A DNA stretch of 64,000 bases from Gammaproteobacteria bacterium. GTDB taxonomy: Bacteria > Pseudomonadota > Gammaproteobacteria > Legionellales > Legionellaceae. The position numbers and the translations under genes were made by a program. The first letter of the stretch is position 1. Each line of letters begins with the position of its first letter. The stretch is taken from the NCBI GenBank assembly GCA_030147635.1, contig JASBUZ010000015.1:26528-90527 (forward strand). Direction: 5' to 3'. Shown here piece after piece: positions 54,262 to 62,946 of this stretch. Below the pieces are notes generated by a model. The model saw only the letters and a program-made list of their open reading frames with translations. It was not told the origin of the DNA and did not search any database.

Positions 54262-55514
54262 GCGGGATTTGGTTCAACCTCCGCAGCATCTGCCACATGC
54301 TCATCTACAACGCGCGTCACACAGGAGTCTGACCATACGTTCAGTGCTGTTTCAAGCATATCAATCAAGCTATAAAAAGGCAGGATAATCCCCATCAGCG
54401 TAATCGGCACATTCATACTTGCAAGTAAACTCGCACTTAAGAAAAAACACCCCATTGGAATACCTGCATTTCCAATCGCTGCAACCGTTGCAACCACAAT
54501 CCAAAGTGCCATCGCAGGTATTGATAAATGAATACCGTGGTTTTGCATTAAGTAAACCACGGTTGTGAAAATAAATGCCGCACAGCCATTCATATTGATA
54601 CTGGTGCAAAGCGGTAAGACAAATCGGCTCAACTCAGGCTGAACCCCTAACTTTTGCTCCATAGTATCCATGGTCACAGGCAACGTACCCACCGAAGACT
54701 TAGAAAAAAAGGCCAGCGATAAAGCAGGCATCATACGTCTTAAAGTGAAAAATGGTCGAATGCCCTGGAATTTCAGCCATAGCGGTAATATTACAAACCC
54801 TTGAATCACATTAGCAAGCACCACAATCAGCAAATACTCACCGATGCCTTTAAGGTCTGCTCCACTTCGTACTTGAATTACCGTCGAAGTAATAAACCCA
54901 TAAAGCCCAATAGGAATAATTAAAATCACCCAGCGCGTAATCACCATCATCATGCCATGCGCACCTGAGAAAAAGTGGGTAATGGTTTGCCGAGGCTCTT
55001 CACTGGGAATCGAGCGAATCGCAACCCCAATGACAATACTTAAGAAAAGCACACTCAACACTTGGTTTTCTAAAAATGGGGCAAACACATTTTCAGGAAT
55101 TAAGTGAGAAATATGACTTAAGTAACCAACACCTGTAGTGGGCAAGTCCTGCGCCACATCACCTGCAGCAGTCACAAGGCTTGGTTGAATGAATAAATAC
55201 AACAAAAAGCTAATTGTTGCAGCAACTAATGTAGTGCCAAGCGTATAGCACATGGTGCGGCGCCACACGCGCCTCATGATACCTTCCGATCGGTAATGTG
55301 CAAGCGTTACAATAATTGATAAAGCGATGATGGGTAGGCTGATGCATTTAAAGATTCGAATAAATACATCGGCCACAAAAAGCCCAGTTGCCTTTAATGG
55401 TCCGATGTCTGAAAAACCACTTAAGATACCAAGCAATATCATGAGCGCATAAAGCACAGGCACGCTTAACCAAAACGGCCGCTTTTTATCTTGGTGTTTT
55501 GCGCACATGAACAA
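54258..55514 (-). CDS. Dicarboxylate/amino acid:cation symporter
   Basis: Inner-membrane importer of the DAACS (GltP/DctA/SstT) family, 418 aa. Signatures are the serine-rich SLAFFSKSSVGTLPVTMDTM re-entrant loop, LCTSINMNGCAAFIFTTVVY with the cation-binding Asn, and the second hairpin before DMLETALNVWSDSC. Glutamate, aspartate, serine or C4-dicarboxylates are the family's substrates; the choice cannot be made here. Its stop overlaps the ABC exporter start by 4 bp. Confidence 0.9.
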   Translation of the reverse strand: MFMCAKHQDKKRPFWLSVPVLYALMILLGILSGFSDIGPLKATGLFVADVFIRIFKCISLPIIALSIIVTLAHYRSEGIMRRVWRRTMCYTLGTTLVAATISFLLYLFIQPSLVTAAGDVAQDLPTTGVGYLSHISHLIPENVFAPFLENQVLSVLFLSIVIGVAIRSIPSEEPRQTITHFFSGAHGMMMVITRWVILIIPIGLYGFITSTVIQVRSGADLKGIGEYLLIVVLANVIQGFVILPLWLKFQGIRPFFTLRRMMPALSLAFFSKSSVGTLPVTMDTMEQKLGVQPELSRFVLPLCTSINMNGCAAFIFTTVVYLMQNHGIHLSIPAMALWIVVATVAAIGNAGIPMGCFFLSASLLASMNVPITLMGIILPFYSLIDMLETALNVWSDSCVTRVVDEHVADAAEVEPNPA

Positions 55515-55574
55515 CTCCTAATTCTCGATATAAAAACAAAAATATGCTCCAACATGATACAGATGAATCGTGGA

Positions 55575-55994
55575 TTAATCTACAAGATAGCGCCAACTCA
55601 TCACCTCCTTTGCTTTTGCAAAGCGAATCACCAAACGCATGCTTGGGGTAAACACTCGACTAATTGCTAAGACTTCTTGTTTATCTGGGTAACCTAGCTC
55701 ATTCACCCAGTAACGGTACTGCACATTGTCACGTGTTAAAAGGCAACCTTGTCCTGCTTTCAACTGGCTCTCGGCATAATTCACATCCAGTACATAACTC
55801 AAACACAGCTTCGTTGGTTCAGGCTTTATGAGTGCCATTTGTTCCAAAGCTTCAAATGCCTGATGAGTCTCAAAAATTTTATGCCGCTGCTTGGTATACA
55901 ACCATACAGATCGCTGCATCGAAAAAAGCATAACTGCCAACAAACCTAAAATCATGATGGTTGTGAGCAATATCATGCCGCTGTTTTTTATCAC
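55575..55994 (-). CDS. PilX-like minor pilin accessory protein
   Basis: A 139-aa protein with a single N-terminal membrane segment (MILLTTIMILGLLAVMLFSM) followed by a helical spine (WLYTKQRHKIFETHQAFEAL) and a small domain with two cysteines (LCLSYVL and GCLL). The start KNSGMILLTTIMIL resembles PilX-type proteins (RGAALI-like start) of the minor pilin operon. It overlaps the PilW-like gene by 4 bp and is last in that operon. Confidence 0.65.
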   Translation of the reverse strand: MIKNSGMILLTTIMILGLLAVMLFSMQRSVWLYTKQRHKIFETHQAFEALEQMALIKPEPTKLCLSYVLDVNYAESQLKAGQGCLLTRDNVQYRYWVNELGYPDKQEVLAISRVFTPSMRLVIRFAKAKEVMSWRYLVD

Positions 55995-56710
55995 ATTCGT
56001 GCCCTTACCTCTAATTTGTACTGCTTGCCCAGCTTAGACGTCCAGTTTAACAGTACTTTTGAATAATTCGCGTGATACTCAAGACGAAACTGAATCCTTT
56101 GCGCTCGTGCTATCCAATCGACTCTTTGCTGCTTAATCAATAACCCTTTTGCTGGCCGAAAGAAGAAAGCTTCAGAAACCCATTCACCCACGTACATCTC
56201 TGGTGAATAGTCAAAAACCAATGGCTTTTTCAATTGAATTAAAAGCCCATGCGGGCTTTGATAAAGACGCGCCACATCATGAACTTCTGCATGCTGGCAA
56301 TCAGCAATTATCACGGCTCTATCAGGTTTTAAGCTCAGTTCACGCATCCGTAGGGTATCTGGGGTTAGTCTACGTGCTAGTCCAAACCGAGATTCATGCA
56401 TTTTGCGAATCAAAAGCTTGACACCTGCTTGCACTTCAAGCGATTGCAGTAACTCAGGCGTTTCCCTTGTATCTATGGTTTGTAAATCACTCAGGCTTCG
56501 GCATGGGGTAAATCCTGCATGGCGAACCCGGGCCTTTATCACATCAAATACCCACTGTAATTCTGCTGCTTCATCCCATACATCGTGAATATGGCGATAT
56601 GCTCGACTCACTGACAGCACGTGTTGAATTAATACAGCAATCAAAAGCATAGAAAGCGCAAAACAAACCAAAAGCTCAGCCAAACTAAAGCCTTGCTGCA
56701 TGCGCCTCAT
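55991..56710 (-). CDS. PilW-like minor prepilin
   Basis: A 239-aa prepilin. The leader MRRMQQG is cut by PilD before FSLAELLVCFALSMLLIAVL, with Glu5 of the mature protein present (GFSLAE). The large C-terminal part and position between PilV- and PilX-like genes fit PilW, a minor pilin that primes the type IV pilus. It overlaps both neighbours by 4 bp (ATGA), so the three are made together. Confidence 0.78.
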   Translation of the reverse strand: MRRMQQGFSLAELLVCFALSMLLIAVLIQHVLSVSRAYRHIHDVWDEAAELQWVFDVIKARVRHAGFTPCRSLSDLQTIDTRETPELLQSLEVQAGVKLLIRKMHESRFGLARRLTPDTLRMRELSLKPDRAVIIADCQHAEVHDVARLYQSPHGLLIQLKKPLVFDYSPEMYVGEWVSEAFFFRPAKGLLIKQQRVDWIARAQRIQFRLEYHANYSKVLLNWTSKLGKQYKLEVRARM

Positions 56711-56862
56711 CCGCGCACCTCAGACAAACCAACAAGCTCTGTATCGTGCAGAATGCGTTCAAGCTCTACTTGCTTTTTTAAAATCAAAAGAGAAGCGCTC
56801 GCAATTAACACAAGTGACACTAAAACTTCTGTAAATGAAAAACCACGCTTCCTTGCATGCAT
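56707..56862 (-). CDS. Very short PilV-like prepilin (51 aa)
   Basis: A small gene encoding MHARKRGFSFTEVLVSLVLI and 31 more residues. The leader MHARKRG and the mature start FSFTEV with Glu5 are a full PilD cleavage site, followed by one hydrophobic helix. Ordinary PilV proteins are 130-180 aa; this one ends at residue 51, right after the helical spine, with no globular head. Its TGA overlaps the PilW-like start (ATGA). It could be a truncated PilV or a pilin-like membrane peptide. It lies 6 bp behind the WbpM-like gene. Confidence 0.7.
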   Translation of the reverse strand: MHARKRGFSFTEVLVSLVLIASASLLILKKQVELERILHDTELVGLSEVRG

Positions 56863-56868
56863 TGTCAG

Positions 56869-58719
56869 TTAGGCGACTTCAGCGCTCTCCGTTTGAAACT
56901 CAGGAACTAAGTTTTTAAGTAATACGATGATTTCCTCGTTCTCATGGGTATTACAAGCTGTTTGCAGCAGGTTAAAGGCTTCCATTAAATCATCCCAGTT
57001 TATTGCTCTAAACCGCGCTTTAAACAGTTTTTCATGCTCGGTTTGTACCAGCTGCTCTGATGGATGGAAAAGCTCTTCAAACAGCTTTTCTCCTGGTCTT
57101 AAGCCTGTATATTGAATTTGGATATCTACGCCTGGTTCTTTACCTGCGAGTCGAATCATTTGTTCTGCCAAATACGTGATTTTGATGGGGTCACCCATAT
57201 CCAACACAAAAATCTCCCCTCCATAACCATTTGCCATGGCTTGCAAAATCAACTGACTTGCCTCGGGAATGGTCATGAAATAACGCTGAATATCTGGGTG
57301 CGTCACGGTCAGCGGTCCACCTGCTTTAAGTTGCTTTTGAAACAGTGGCACCACACTACCAACCGAGCCCAAGACGTTACCAAAGCGAACCGTCACAAAT
57401 TGTGTGCTCACTCGCTCATTGATATTCTGACAGTAAATTTCGGCAACCCGTTTGGTGGTACCCATCACGTTGGTTGGATTCACCGCTTTATCTGTCGAAA
57501 TGAGGATAAACTTCTCAGCATCTACAGCAACACTCGCCTCAGCAACAATACGTGTTCCCAACACATTATTTCGCACAGCAACTCGGGTTTGATGCTCAAG
57601 CATCGGTACATGTTTGTAAGCTGCTGCGTGAAAAACAACCTGAGGTTTAAAGCGGTCAAACACTGCTTTAACGGCTATTGCGTCGACCACACTCACTAAA
57701 GCTGTATTGACAGGTACTTCAGGGAAATTAACATGGAGCTCATGTTCAACGTGGTATAGATTCGCCTCGCTGTTATCAAGCACAATCAGTCTTTGTGGAC
57801 TTAGCATCGCAATCTGTCGGCATAACTCTGAGCCAATAGAGCCACCAGCACCGGTCACCAAAACCGTTTTATTTTGAATGCCAGCCTCAATTTTAGCCCA
57901 CTCAAGAGTCACTTGGTCTCGTCCCAACAAGTCTTCAATTTTCACGTTCTTGATAGTGTTAATTTCGACATGGCCTGAAGTCATTTCTTCAAGGCTTGGC
58001 AAGGTTCGAAACGGAATACGTGCATGTTCACAGTAACTTACAATGCGCCGCATATCAGCCCCTCCTGCAGAAGGAATCGCAATGACAATTAAGTTTGCCT
58101 GAGTTTGTACTACGAGCTCGGGTAATTGTGGTGTTGTACCAAGGACTCTTACACCATGCACTTCAAGACCACGCTTTTTACGACCATCATCAATTAACCC
58201 AACAGGTAGGTATTCTCCTGTGCGTTTCATCTCTCGCACCAAGCTCTCTCCAGCACTCCCAGCCCCCACCACTAGAACACGCGTTACCTCATTAGAAAGT
58301 GCTTGATGCTTTCCGCGTCTATCCCAATGATAGCGTAAAGCAAGCCGACCACCGCACAAAAGGCCGGTAAGAAACAATCCATACAAAGGCAAAATAGCCG
58401 GTGAGATGACTTGAAACCAAGAAAGTGTATAAAACACAGGAAAAGCAATGAACGTCGCGGCTAACACAGATTTTAAGATGCGCCCCACATCGCTAAGCGA
58501 TGAAAAGCGCCATAACCCGCGATACACTCGAAAACCATAGTAACTTGCAACTTGAATAATGGTCAGGCCCAATAAAGGCTTCCAATCTGGAAAAAAAGCA
58601 TGAGCATCGAAGGTAAAGCCGGAGGCAACAAACCACGCAATTGGAATCGCTAATACATCAAATACTATCACGGGCAACTTCAAATATAGTTTCTGCAAAA
58701 AAGAAATATCACGCTCCAT
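56869..58719 (-). CDS. Membrane nucleotide-sugar dehydratase, WbpM/CapD family
   Basis: A 616-aa inner-membrane enzyme, started at the ATG at 58719 with GGAAGAG upstream. Four membrane segments occupy the first 150 residues. A CoA-binding-like Rossmann region follows (VLVVGAGSAGESLVREMKR), and the SDR catalytic domain starts at about 285 (VLVTGAGGSIGSELCRQI), with AAYKHVPMLE and the STDKAVNPTNVMGTTKR active site. Family members convert UDP-GlcNAc to 4-keto-6-deoxy sugars for O-antigen, capsule or protein glycosylation. Its neighbours on the same strand are prepilins, which hints at, but does not prove, pilin glycosylation. Divergent from the NRPS-linked operon. Confidence 0.88.
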   Translation of the reverse strand: MERDISFLQKLYLKLPVIVFDVLAIPIAWFVASGFTFDAHAFFPDWKPLLGLTIIQVASYYGFRVYRGLWRFSSLSDVGRILKSVLAATFIAFPVFYTLSWFQVISPAILPLYGLFLTGLLCGGRLALRYHWDRRGKHQALSNEVTRVLVVGAGSAGESLVREMKRTGEYLPVGLIDDGRKKRGLEVHGVRVLGTTPQLPELVVQTQANLIVIAIPSAGGADMRRIVSYCEHARIPFRTLPSLEEMTSGHVEINTIKNVKIEDLLGRDQVTLEWAKIEAGIQNKTVLVTGAGGSIGSELCRQIAMLSPQRLIVLDNSEANLYHVEHELHVNFPEVPVNTALVSVVDAIAVKAVFDRFKPQVVFHAAAYKHVPMLEHQTRVAVRNNVLGTRIVAEASVAVDAEKFILISTDKAVNPTNVMGTTKRVAEIYCQNINERVSTQFVTVRFGNVLGSVGSVVPLFQKQLKAGGPLTVTHPDIQRYFMTIPEASQLILQAMANGYGGEIFVLDMGDPIKITYLAEQMIRLAGKEPGVDIQIQYTGLRPGEKLFEELFHPSEQLVQTEHEKLFKARFRAINWDDLMEAFNLLQTACNTHENEEIIVLLKNLVPEFQTESAEVA

Positions 58720-58816
58720 GCTTACTCTTCCATTCGTTCCCTTTTCAGGCATCTTACTACAAGTTCCCAAGACAAGCTGCTATATTTTACTTTTTTTTAC
58801 AAGGCTGTTCAGTCAC

Positions 58817-59899
58817 ATGTCGTTTCTCAACACGCACGACTTCGAGAGGGAAGCGCAAAAAAAACTACCCTCTGCAATTTATGATTACATTGCAGCTGGC
58901 GCATACGACGAAGAGACGTTACGTCATAACAGAGAAGTGTTTAAAAAATATCGTATTATTCCTAGAGTACTTCGAGGGTGCACAAAAACAAAAACAAATA
59001 TCACGCTACTCAATCATACTTTTCCATACCCACTGTTTGTTGCCCCGAGTGCTTTTCATCGCTTAGCACACCCTTTAGGTGAGCTCGCAACGCTCTTGGC
59101 ACTCAACAAACTTAAGCTGGGTATGACACTGAGCACGATGAGCTCTGTTGCACTTGAAGAGGTTGCAGCAGAAGCCTGCACGCCTCTTTGGTTTCAATTA
59201 TATATCCATAAAGACCGGGTACTCACAAAGGACCTCATCCAGCGCGCAGAACAGGCTGGCTTCAAAGCTTTGGTTTTAACTGTTGATGTACCGATTATGG
59301 GCAAACGCGAAAAAGACATTCGAAACCAGTTCAGACTTCCTGCGAGCATTGAAACCAAAAACTTCCCTGAAGGTTATTTCAACTCAACCCAACAACAGTC
59401 GGGCTCAAGCATTAAAAACCACACAGACACTTTATTTGATGCTAATCTCACCTGGGATGATATTGGCTGGATGCAATCTCAGACCACACTCCCCATTGTG
59501 TTAAAAGGTATTATGCGTGCAGATGATGCAGTCCTTGCGCTGGAGTATGGCGCAGCTGGCATCATTGTTTCAAATCATGGAGGCAGACAGCTCGACTCCA
59601 TGCCTGCGACGCTTGAAGTACTTCCCGACATTTCAGATGCTATCCAACAAAAACTCCCGATACTTATTGATGGTGGATTCAGACGTGGCACGGATATTTT
59701 TAAGGCACTCGCCCTGGGCGCCGATGGTATTATGATTGGCAGGCCTGTACTATGGGCACTCGCGGCAGATGGTGCACGCGGCGTTCAAACACTCCTACAG
59801 ATTTACCAGGATGAACTTAAAGAAACGATGCTGCTATGCGGGTGTAGTTCCATAGAAGAAATTAAAGCTGTCGGGAAAACTTTATTAAATCAGGTGTAA
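58817..59899 (+). CDS. hmo: FMN-dependent alpha-hydroxyacid oxidase, probable 4-hydroxymandelate oxidase
   Basis: A 360-aa enzyme of the LldD/glycolate oxidase family. FMN and substrate residues: YDYIAAGAYDEETLRHNRE at the start, TLSTMSSVALEE, FQLYIHKDR, LTVDVPIMGKREKD, and the catalytic His in SNHGGRQLDSMPAT. Membership of lactate, glycolate or mandelate oxidases cannot be told by the fold alone. The next gene, 3 bp on, resembles hydroxymandelate synthase, and this pair is the hallmark of 4-hydroxyphenylglycine synthesis; therefore oxidation of 4-hydroxymandelate to 4-hydroxybenzoylformate is the likely reaction. The ATG at 58817 is chosen; the frame to 58718 adds a hydrophobic, unlikely extension. 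Confidence 0.75.
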   Translation: MSFLNTHDFEREAQKKLPSAIYDYIAAGAYDEETLRHNREVFKKYRIIPRVLRGCTKTKTNITLLNHTFPYPLFVAPSAFHRLAHPLGELATLLALNKLKLGMTLSTMSSVALEEVAAEACTPLWFQLYIHKDRVLTKDLIQRAEQAGFKALVLTVDVPIMGKREKDIRNQFRLPASIETKNFPEGYFNSTQQQSGSSIKNHTDTLFDANLTWDDIGWMQSQTTLPIVLKGIMRADDAVLALEYGAAGIIVSNHGGRQLDSMPATLEVLPDISDAIQQKLPILIDGGFRRGTDIFKALALGADGIMIGRPVLWALAADGARGVQTLLQIYQDELKETMLLCGCSSIEEIKAVGKTLLNQV

Positions 59900-59902
59900 A
59901 AC

Positions 59903-60856
59903 ATGGATGCTATAGACCATATTGAACTGTACGTTGCAAACCTAAAAAAATCACTTCATTTTTATCAAACACACTTCAACTTTAGGCCAATTGCTTATTT
60001 GAATCATAAAGATGCTTCATCCATCCTCATTCAACTCAATGCAATTCGGTTGATACTAACTGCTCCCAAGCACCCTGAAAGTGAAGTAGCAAATTTTATT
60101 CGCATTCACGGCGATGGGGTAAAAAATGTTGCATTTCTCACCAGTCACTACACTCAGAACGTCATCCAGGTCTTCGGTGACATCACACATACTTTTATTC
60201 CTAAAACATCCAAACAAAGTGACTTACCCCCACACTTTATTCCTATACAAAACCAAGAAGATCCTCCTAAAAAAACTGCCCTAACACACATTGATCATTT
60301 GGCCATCTGTGTTTATCCAGAAGAGTTTACATACTGGATAAGCTATTACCAAAATAAATACCAATTTGATGTATTACATAAAGAGTACTTAGTCACCCCA
60401 CAAAGTGGTATGAACTCATGTGCTTTAGTCTCTAAAAACAAACAAATTAAGCTTGTTTTTGTAACGCCTATTGATGCTAACACGCCATCTCAAGTTACCT
60501 CTTATCTAGAGGCATTTCGTGGGCCAGGTATTCAACATATTGCTTTTTCTACCCCTAGCATTATTTCATCAGTTCAAATGCTGCGTCATACTGGTCTTGA
60601 ATTCTTAGCCATTCCCAAAAGCTATTACGACATACAAAAAAATAATCTCAAAACATGCACCTACCCCTTTGAACTTCTTCAAGGATATGAGATTTTAATC
60701 GATAAAACCGAAGAGGGCTTTTTATATCAAGTATTTTCCAAAACCACGACTGAAAGGCCTACCTTATTTTTTGAAATAATTGAGCGTGCAGGATGTCACA
60801 GCTTTGGAAGTAATAATATCAAAGCACTTTTCCAAGCAATTGAAGGGAGCCAGTAA
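59903..60856 (+). CDS. hmaS: 4-hydroxymandelate synthase-like dioxygenase (HPPD superfamily)
   Basis: A 317-aa non-heme iron enzyme with two VOC-fold halves. Iron ligands are His132 (THIDHLAICV), His212 (GPGIQHIAFST) and Glu291 (PTLFFEIIER). The C-terminal helix reads SNNIKALFQAIE; in true 4-hydroxyphenylpyruvate dioxygenases this is GNFKALF, and the Phe-to-Ile change there is known to steer the reaction to hydroxymandelate. That, and the hydroxyacid oxidase gene before it, favour hydroxymandelate synthase over tyrosine breakdown. It is also shorter than HPPD (about 350-390 aa). No homogentisate genes are nearby. Next in the operon is the sbnA-like gene, 4 bp on. Confidence 0.78.
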   Translation: MDAIDHIELYVANLKKSLHFYQTHFNFRPIAYLNHKDASSILIQLNAIRLILTAPKHPESEVANFIRIHGDGVKNVAFLTSHYTQNVIQVFGDITHTFIPKTSKQSDLPPHFIPIQNQEDPPKKTALTHIDHLAICVYPEEFTYWISYYQNKYQFDVLHKEYLVTPQSGMNSCALVSKNKQIKLVFVTPIDANTPSQVTSYLEAFRGPGIQHIAFSTPSIISSVQMLRHTGLEFLAIPKSYYDIQKNNLKTCTYPFELLQGYEILIDKTEEGFLYQVFSKTTTERPTLFFEIIERAGCHSFGSNNIKALFQAIEGSQ

Positions 60857-60860
60857 GCAC

Positions 60861-61832
60861 ATGATTTACGATGCCATCGAAGATATCATTATGGACCATG
60901 TCTTTTTTAAAGCATCTGCTTACTGCTCTCATATTGATATCTACCTCAAGTTGGAGGCCCTTAATATTCCGGCCTCTATCAAATTAAAACCTGCAAAATA
61001 CATGATTGGGCATGCTGAGCGCACTGGGCGTTTAAATAAAAATTCAATTATTATTGAATCCTCATCAGGTAACTTAGGTGTTGCACTCGCTCACATTTGT
61101 GCCAGCAAAAATTACCCGTTTATTTGTGTCACCGACGTGAAAGCTACAAAGCAAAACATCCAAACCATGAAGGCACTGGGGGCCGAGGTCGTTGTCATCG
61201 ACGAGCCCGATGAAAATTTAGGATATGTTGGAACACGACTAACCTACATTAAAGAACAACTCTGCATCAACCCGAACTTGGTCTGGCTCAACCAATATAG
61301 CAATACTAAAAACATTGAAAGCCATTATGAGCTCACCGCAAAAGCCATACTTGATGAGTTTGAATCAGTCGACTTTCTTTTTATTGGAACAGGTACATCA
61401 GGCACTTTGATGGGCTGTCTAGAACGATTTAAGCTTGAGTCCCCTCAAACAACCATCGTAGCAGTTGATACCATAGGCTCAAAGAACTTTTCAAATAATG
61501 CAAAAAAACGCTACTTGCCAGGCCTTGGCTCAAGCTCACCTCCTGATATATTAAACTTATCCCTTGTAAAAAATATTATGCTCATTGACGAACGAGATGC
61601 CATCAAACATTGCAAATATCTCAGTAAAAAATATGGTATTTTAGCCGGTGCATCTACCGGTTCAGTCCTTGCTGCAATTGAACAGTATGCTCATAAAATT
61701 CCTCCCAAAAGTACAGTGATGACCTTATGTTCTGATTGGGGTCGAAGCTACCTAGACACCGTTTATAATCCAGCTTGGGTCGAACATACTTTTCCAGAAC
61801 ACATTGAGATAGAACAGGAAGTTAACGTATGA
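60861..61832 (+). CDS. sbnA: SbnA-like N-(amino-carboxyethyl)-glutamate synthase
   Basis: PLP enzyme of the cysteine-synthase fold, 323 aa from the ATG at 60861 (a longer frame from 60780 lies in the previous gene). The PLP lysine is in ASIKLKPAKYMI, and IIESSSGNLGVALAHI, GTGTSGTLMGCLE and GASTGSVLAAIEQ bind cofactor. The order and wording closely follow SbnA of staphyloferrin B synthesis, which joins O-phosphoserine and glutamate. The partner sbnB-like gene starts within its stop (ATGA). Together they make L-2,3-diaminopropionate. Here the product is probably a building block for the NRPS next door. Confidence 0.85.
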   Translation: MIYDAIEDIIMDHVFFKASAYCSHIDIYLKLEALNIPASIKLKPAKYMIGHAERTGRLNKNSIIIESSSGNLGVALAHICASKNYPFICVTDVKATKQNIQTMKALGAEVVVIDEPDENLGYVGTRLTYIKEQLCINPNLVWLNQYSNTKNIESHYELTAKAILDEFESVDFLFIGTGTSGTLMGCLERFKLESPQTTIVAVDTIGSKNFSNNAKKRYLPGLGSSSPPDILNLSLVKNIMLIDERDAIKHCKYLSKKYGILAGASTGSVLAAIEQYAHKIPPKSTVMTLCSDWGRSYLDTVYNPAWVEHTFPEHIEIEQEVNV

Positions 61833-62836
61833 ATCACGCTATAACCATAATCGATGCCAACTTAACTCAGCAAATTATCAATCAAGATAAACAAAAAATT
61901 ATTGATATTGTTCAACGAACCTATCTTGGTTACCATAAACAAGAGTGTATTAACCCGGACAGTTTTTTCCTGAGATTTCCAGATAGCGATAGCAACCGAA
62001 TTATTGGGCTTGCTGCAAGTAATGTATCAGGAAGCGATAAATTATCAGGTATCAAATGGATTGCGAGCTATCCGGATAACCTGAAAAAAAATCTTCCAAG
62101 AGCTTCGGCAAGTATTTTGCTAAACGATTACGAAACCGGTCGACTCAAAGCACTCATTGAGGGCACATACATCAGTGCTGCCAGAACTGCCGCTTCTGCA
62201 ACTTTGGCTGTACGATACCTTGCCCCATCCACTCCACTACCTCAAAATATTTTAGTGATTGGATGCGGGGTTATTTCCAAAACCATCCTTGAGTTTATGC
62301 AAGCAGATAACTTAAATATCGGAACTGTTTACCTGTATGATACCCACCCCGAGGCAGCACAAAAACTTAAAACCTCCATTACTAAGCAACACTCAGGCCA
62401 AGTCATTATCCTCACCAATTTACAAAAAGGCTTAGACCTTGCTAATATGATTGTGTGTGCAACCACTGCAATAAAGCCTTTCTTATCTAAAACTTCCATT
62501 CAATTTGAATCACTACAAAAGAAAGTGATTCTGGGCATTTCACTGAGAGATTTTTGTCATGATATTATTTATGCGTCCAATAATATTGTGGACGATGTGG
62601 AACACTGTTTAAAAGCAAATACATCGGTTCATCTCACAGAACAGCACTATAAACACCGTGATTTTATTCATGGAAATATTAGTGATCTCATTGAAGGTAA
62701 ACTCCATTTGGACTCAGAAAAACCCACTATCTTTTCTCCTTTTGGTATGGGAGTACTCGATCTCAATGTAGCAAATTATATTTATAAACGGGTAGAAAAA
62801 AGCAACTTAGGAGTGCATTGTGCTTTTCAGAATTAA
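61829..62836 (+). CDS. sbnB: SbnB-like dehydrogenase giving 2,3-diaminopropionate
   Basis: A 335-aa member of the ornithine cyclodeaminase/mu-crystallin family. The substrate region GIKWIASYPDNLKKNLPRAS and EGTYISAARTAASATLAVRY, the NAD-binding ILVIGCGVISKTILEFM and the late FSPFGMGVLDLNVAN are SbnB-like rather than of true cyclodeaminases. SbnB oxidatively cleaves the SbnA product to L-2,3-diaminopropionate and 2-oxoglutarate. It is the fourth gene of the operon, overlapping sbnA by 4 bp; a small ORF overlaps its 3' end. Confidence 0.85.
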   Translation: MNHAITIIDANLTQQIINQDKQKIIDIVQRTYLGYHKQECINPDSFFLRFPDSDSNRIIGLAASNVSGSDKLSGIKWIASYPDNLKKNLPRASASILLNDYETGRLKALIEGTYISAARTAASATLAVRYLAPSTPLPQNILVIGCGVISKTILEFMQADNLNIGTVYLYDTHPEAAQKLKTSITKQHSGQVIILTNLQKGLDLANMIVCATTAIKPFLSKTSIQFESLQKKVILGISLRDFCHDIIYASNNIVDDVEHCLKANTSVHLTEQHYKHRDFIHGNISDLIEGKLHLDSEKPTIFSPFGMGVLDLNVANYIYKRVEKSNLGVHCAFQN

Positions 62837-62939
62837 CAGCATACTGCAGACCATAAACCCTCTTAAAAAATGGTGCTACATCAAACTCCAGTGGATATTG
62901 AAACAAAAGCTATCCGAATTTGAAGCAAAGCCGTGGTAA
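62820..62939 (+). CDS. Possible 39-aa cationic peptide gene
   Basis: A GTG at 62820 sits 5 bp after AGGAG (62810-62814), inside the end of the sbnB-like gene, and opens a 39-codon frame that ends in TAA at 62937-62939. The product is cationic and amphipathic with three tryptophans (residues 18, 25 and the C-terminal 39), one cysteine and the ending EAKPW. The strong ribosome site and the overlap with the upstream stop argue for coupled translation. It matches no family I know and is not an MbtH protein. It may be spurious. Confidence 0.35.
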   Translation: MLFRINSILQTINPLKKWCYIKLQWILKQKLSEFEAKPW

Positions 62940-62946
62940 TCTCCAC

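Noticed and set aside
59903-60856. Tyrosine catabolism (HPPD) as the role of the dioxygenase
   Set aside because: No homogentisate genes are nearby, the chain is short, and the key Phe is Ile; the operon context fits hydroxymandelate synthesis better.
60861-62836. Staphyloferrin B-type siderophore locus
   Set aside because: SbnA/SbnB-like enzymes alone do not prove it: no NIS synthetase or receptor genes are visible and the neighbour is an NRPS.
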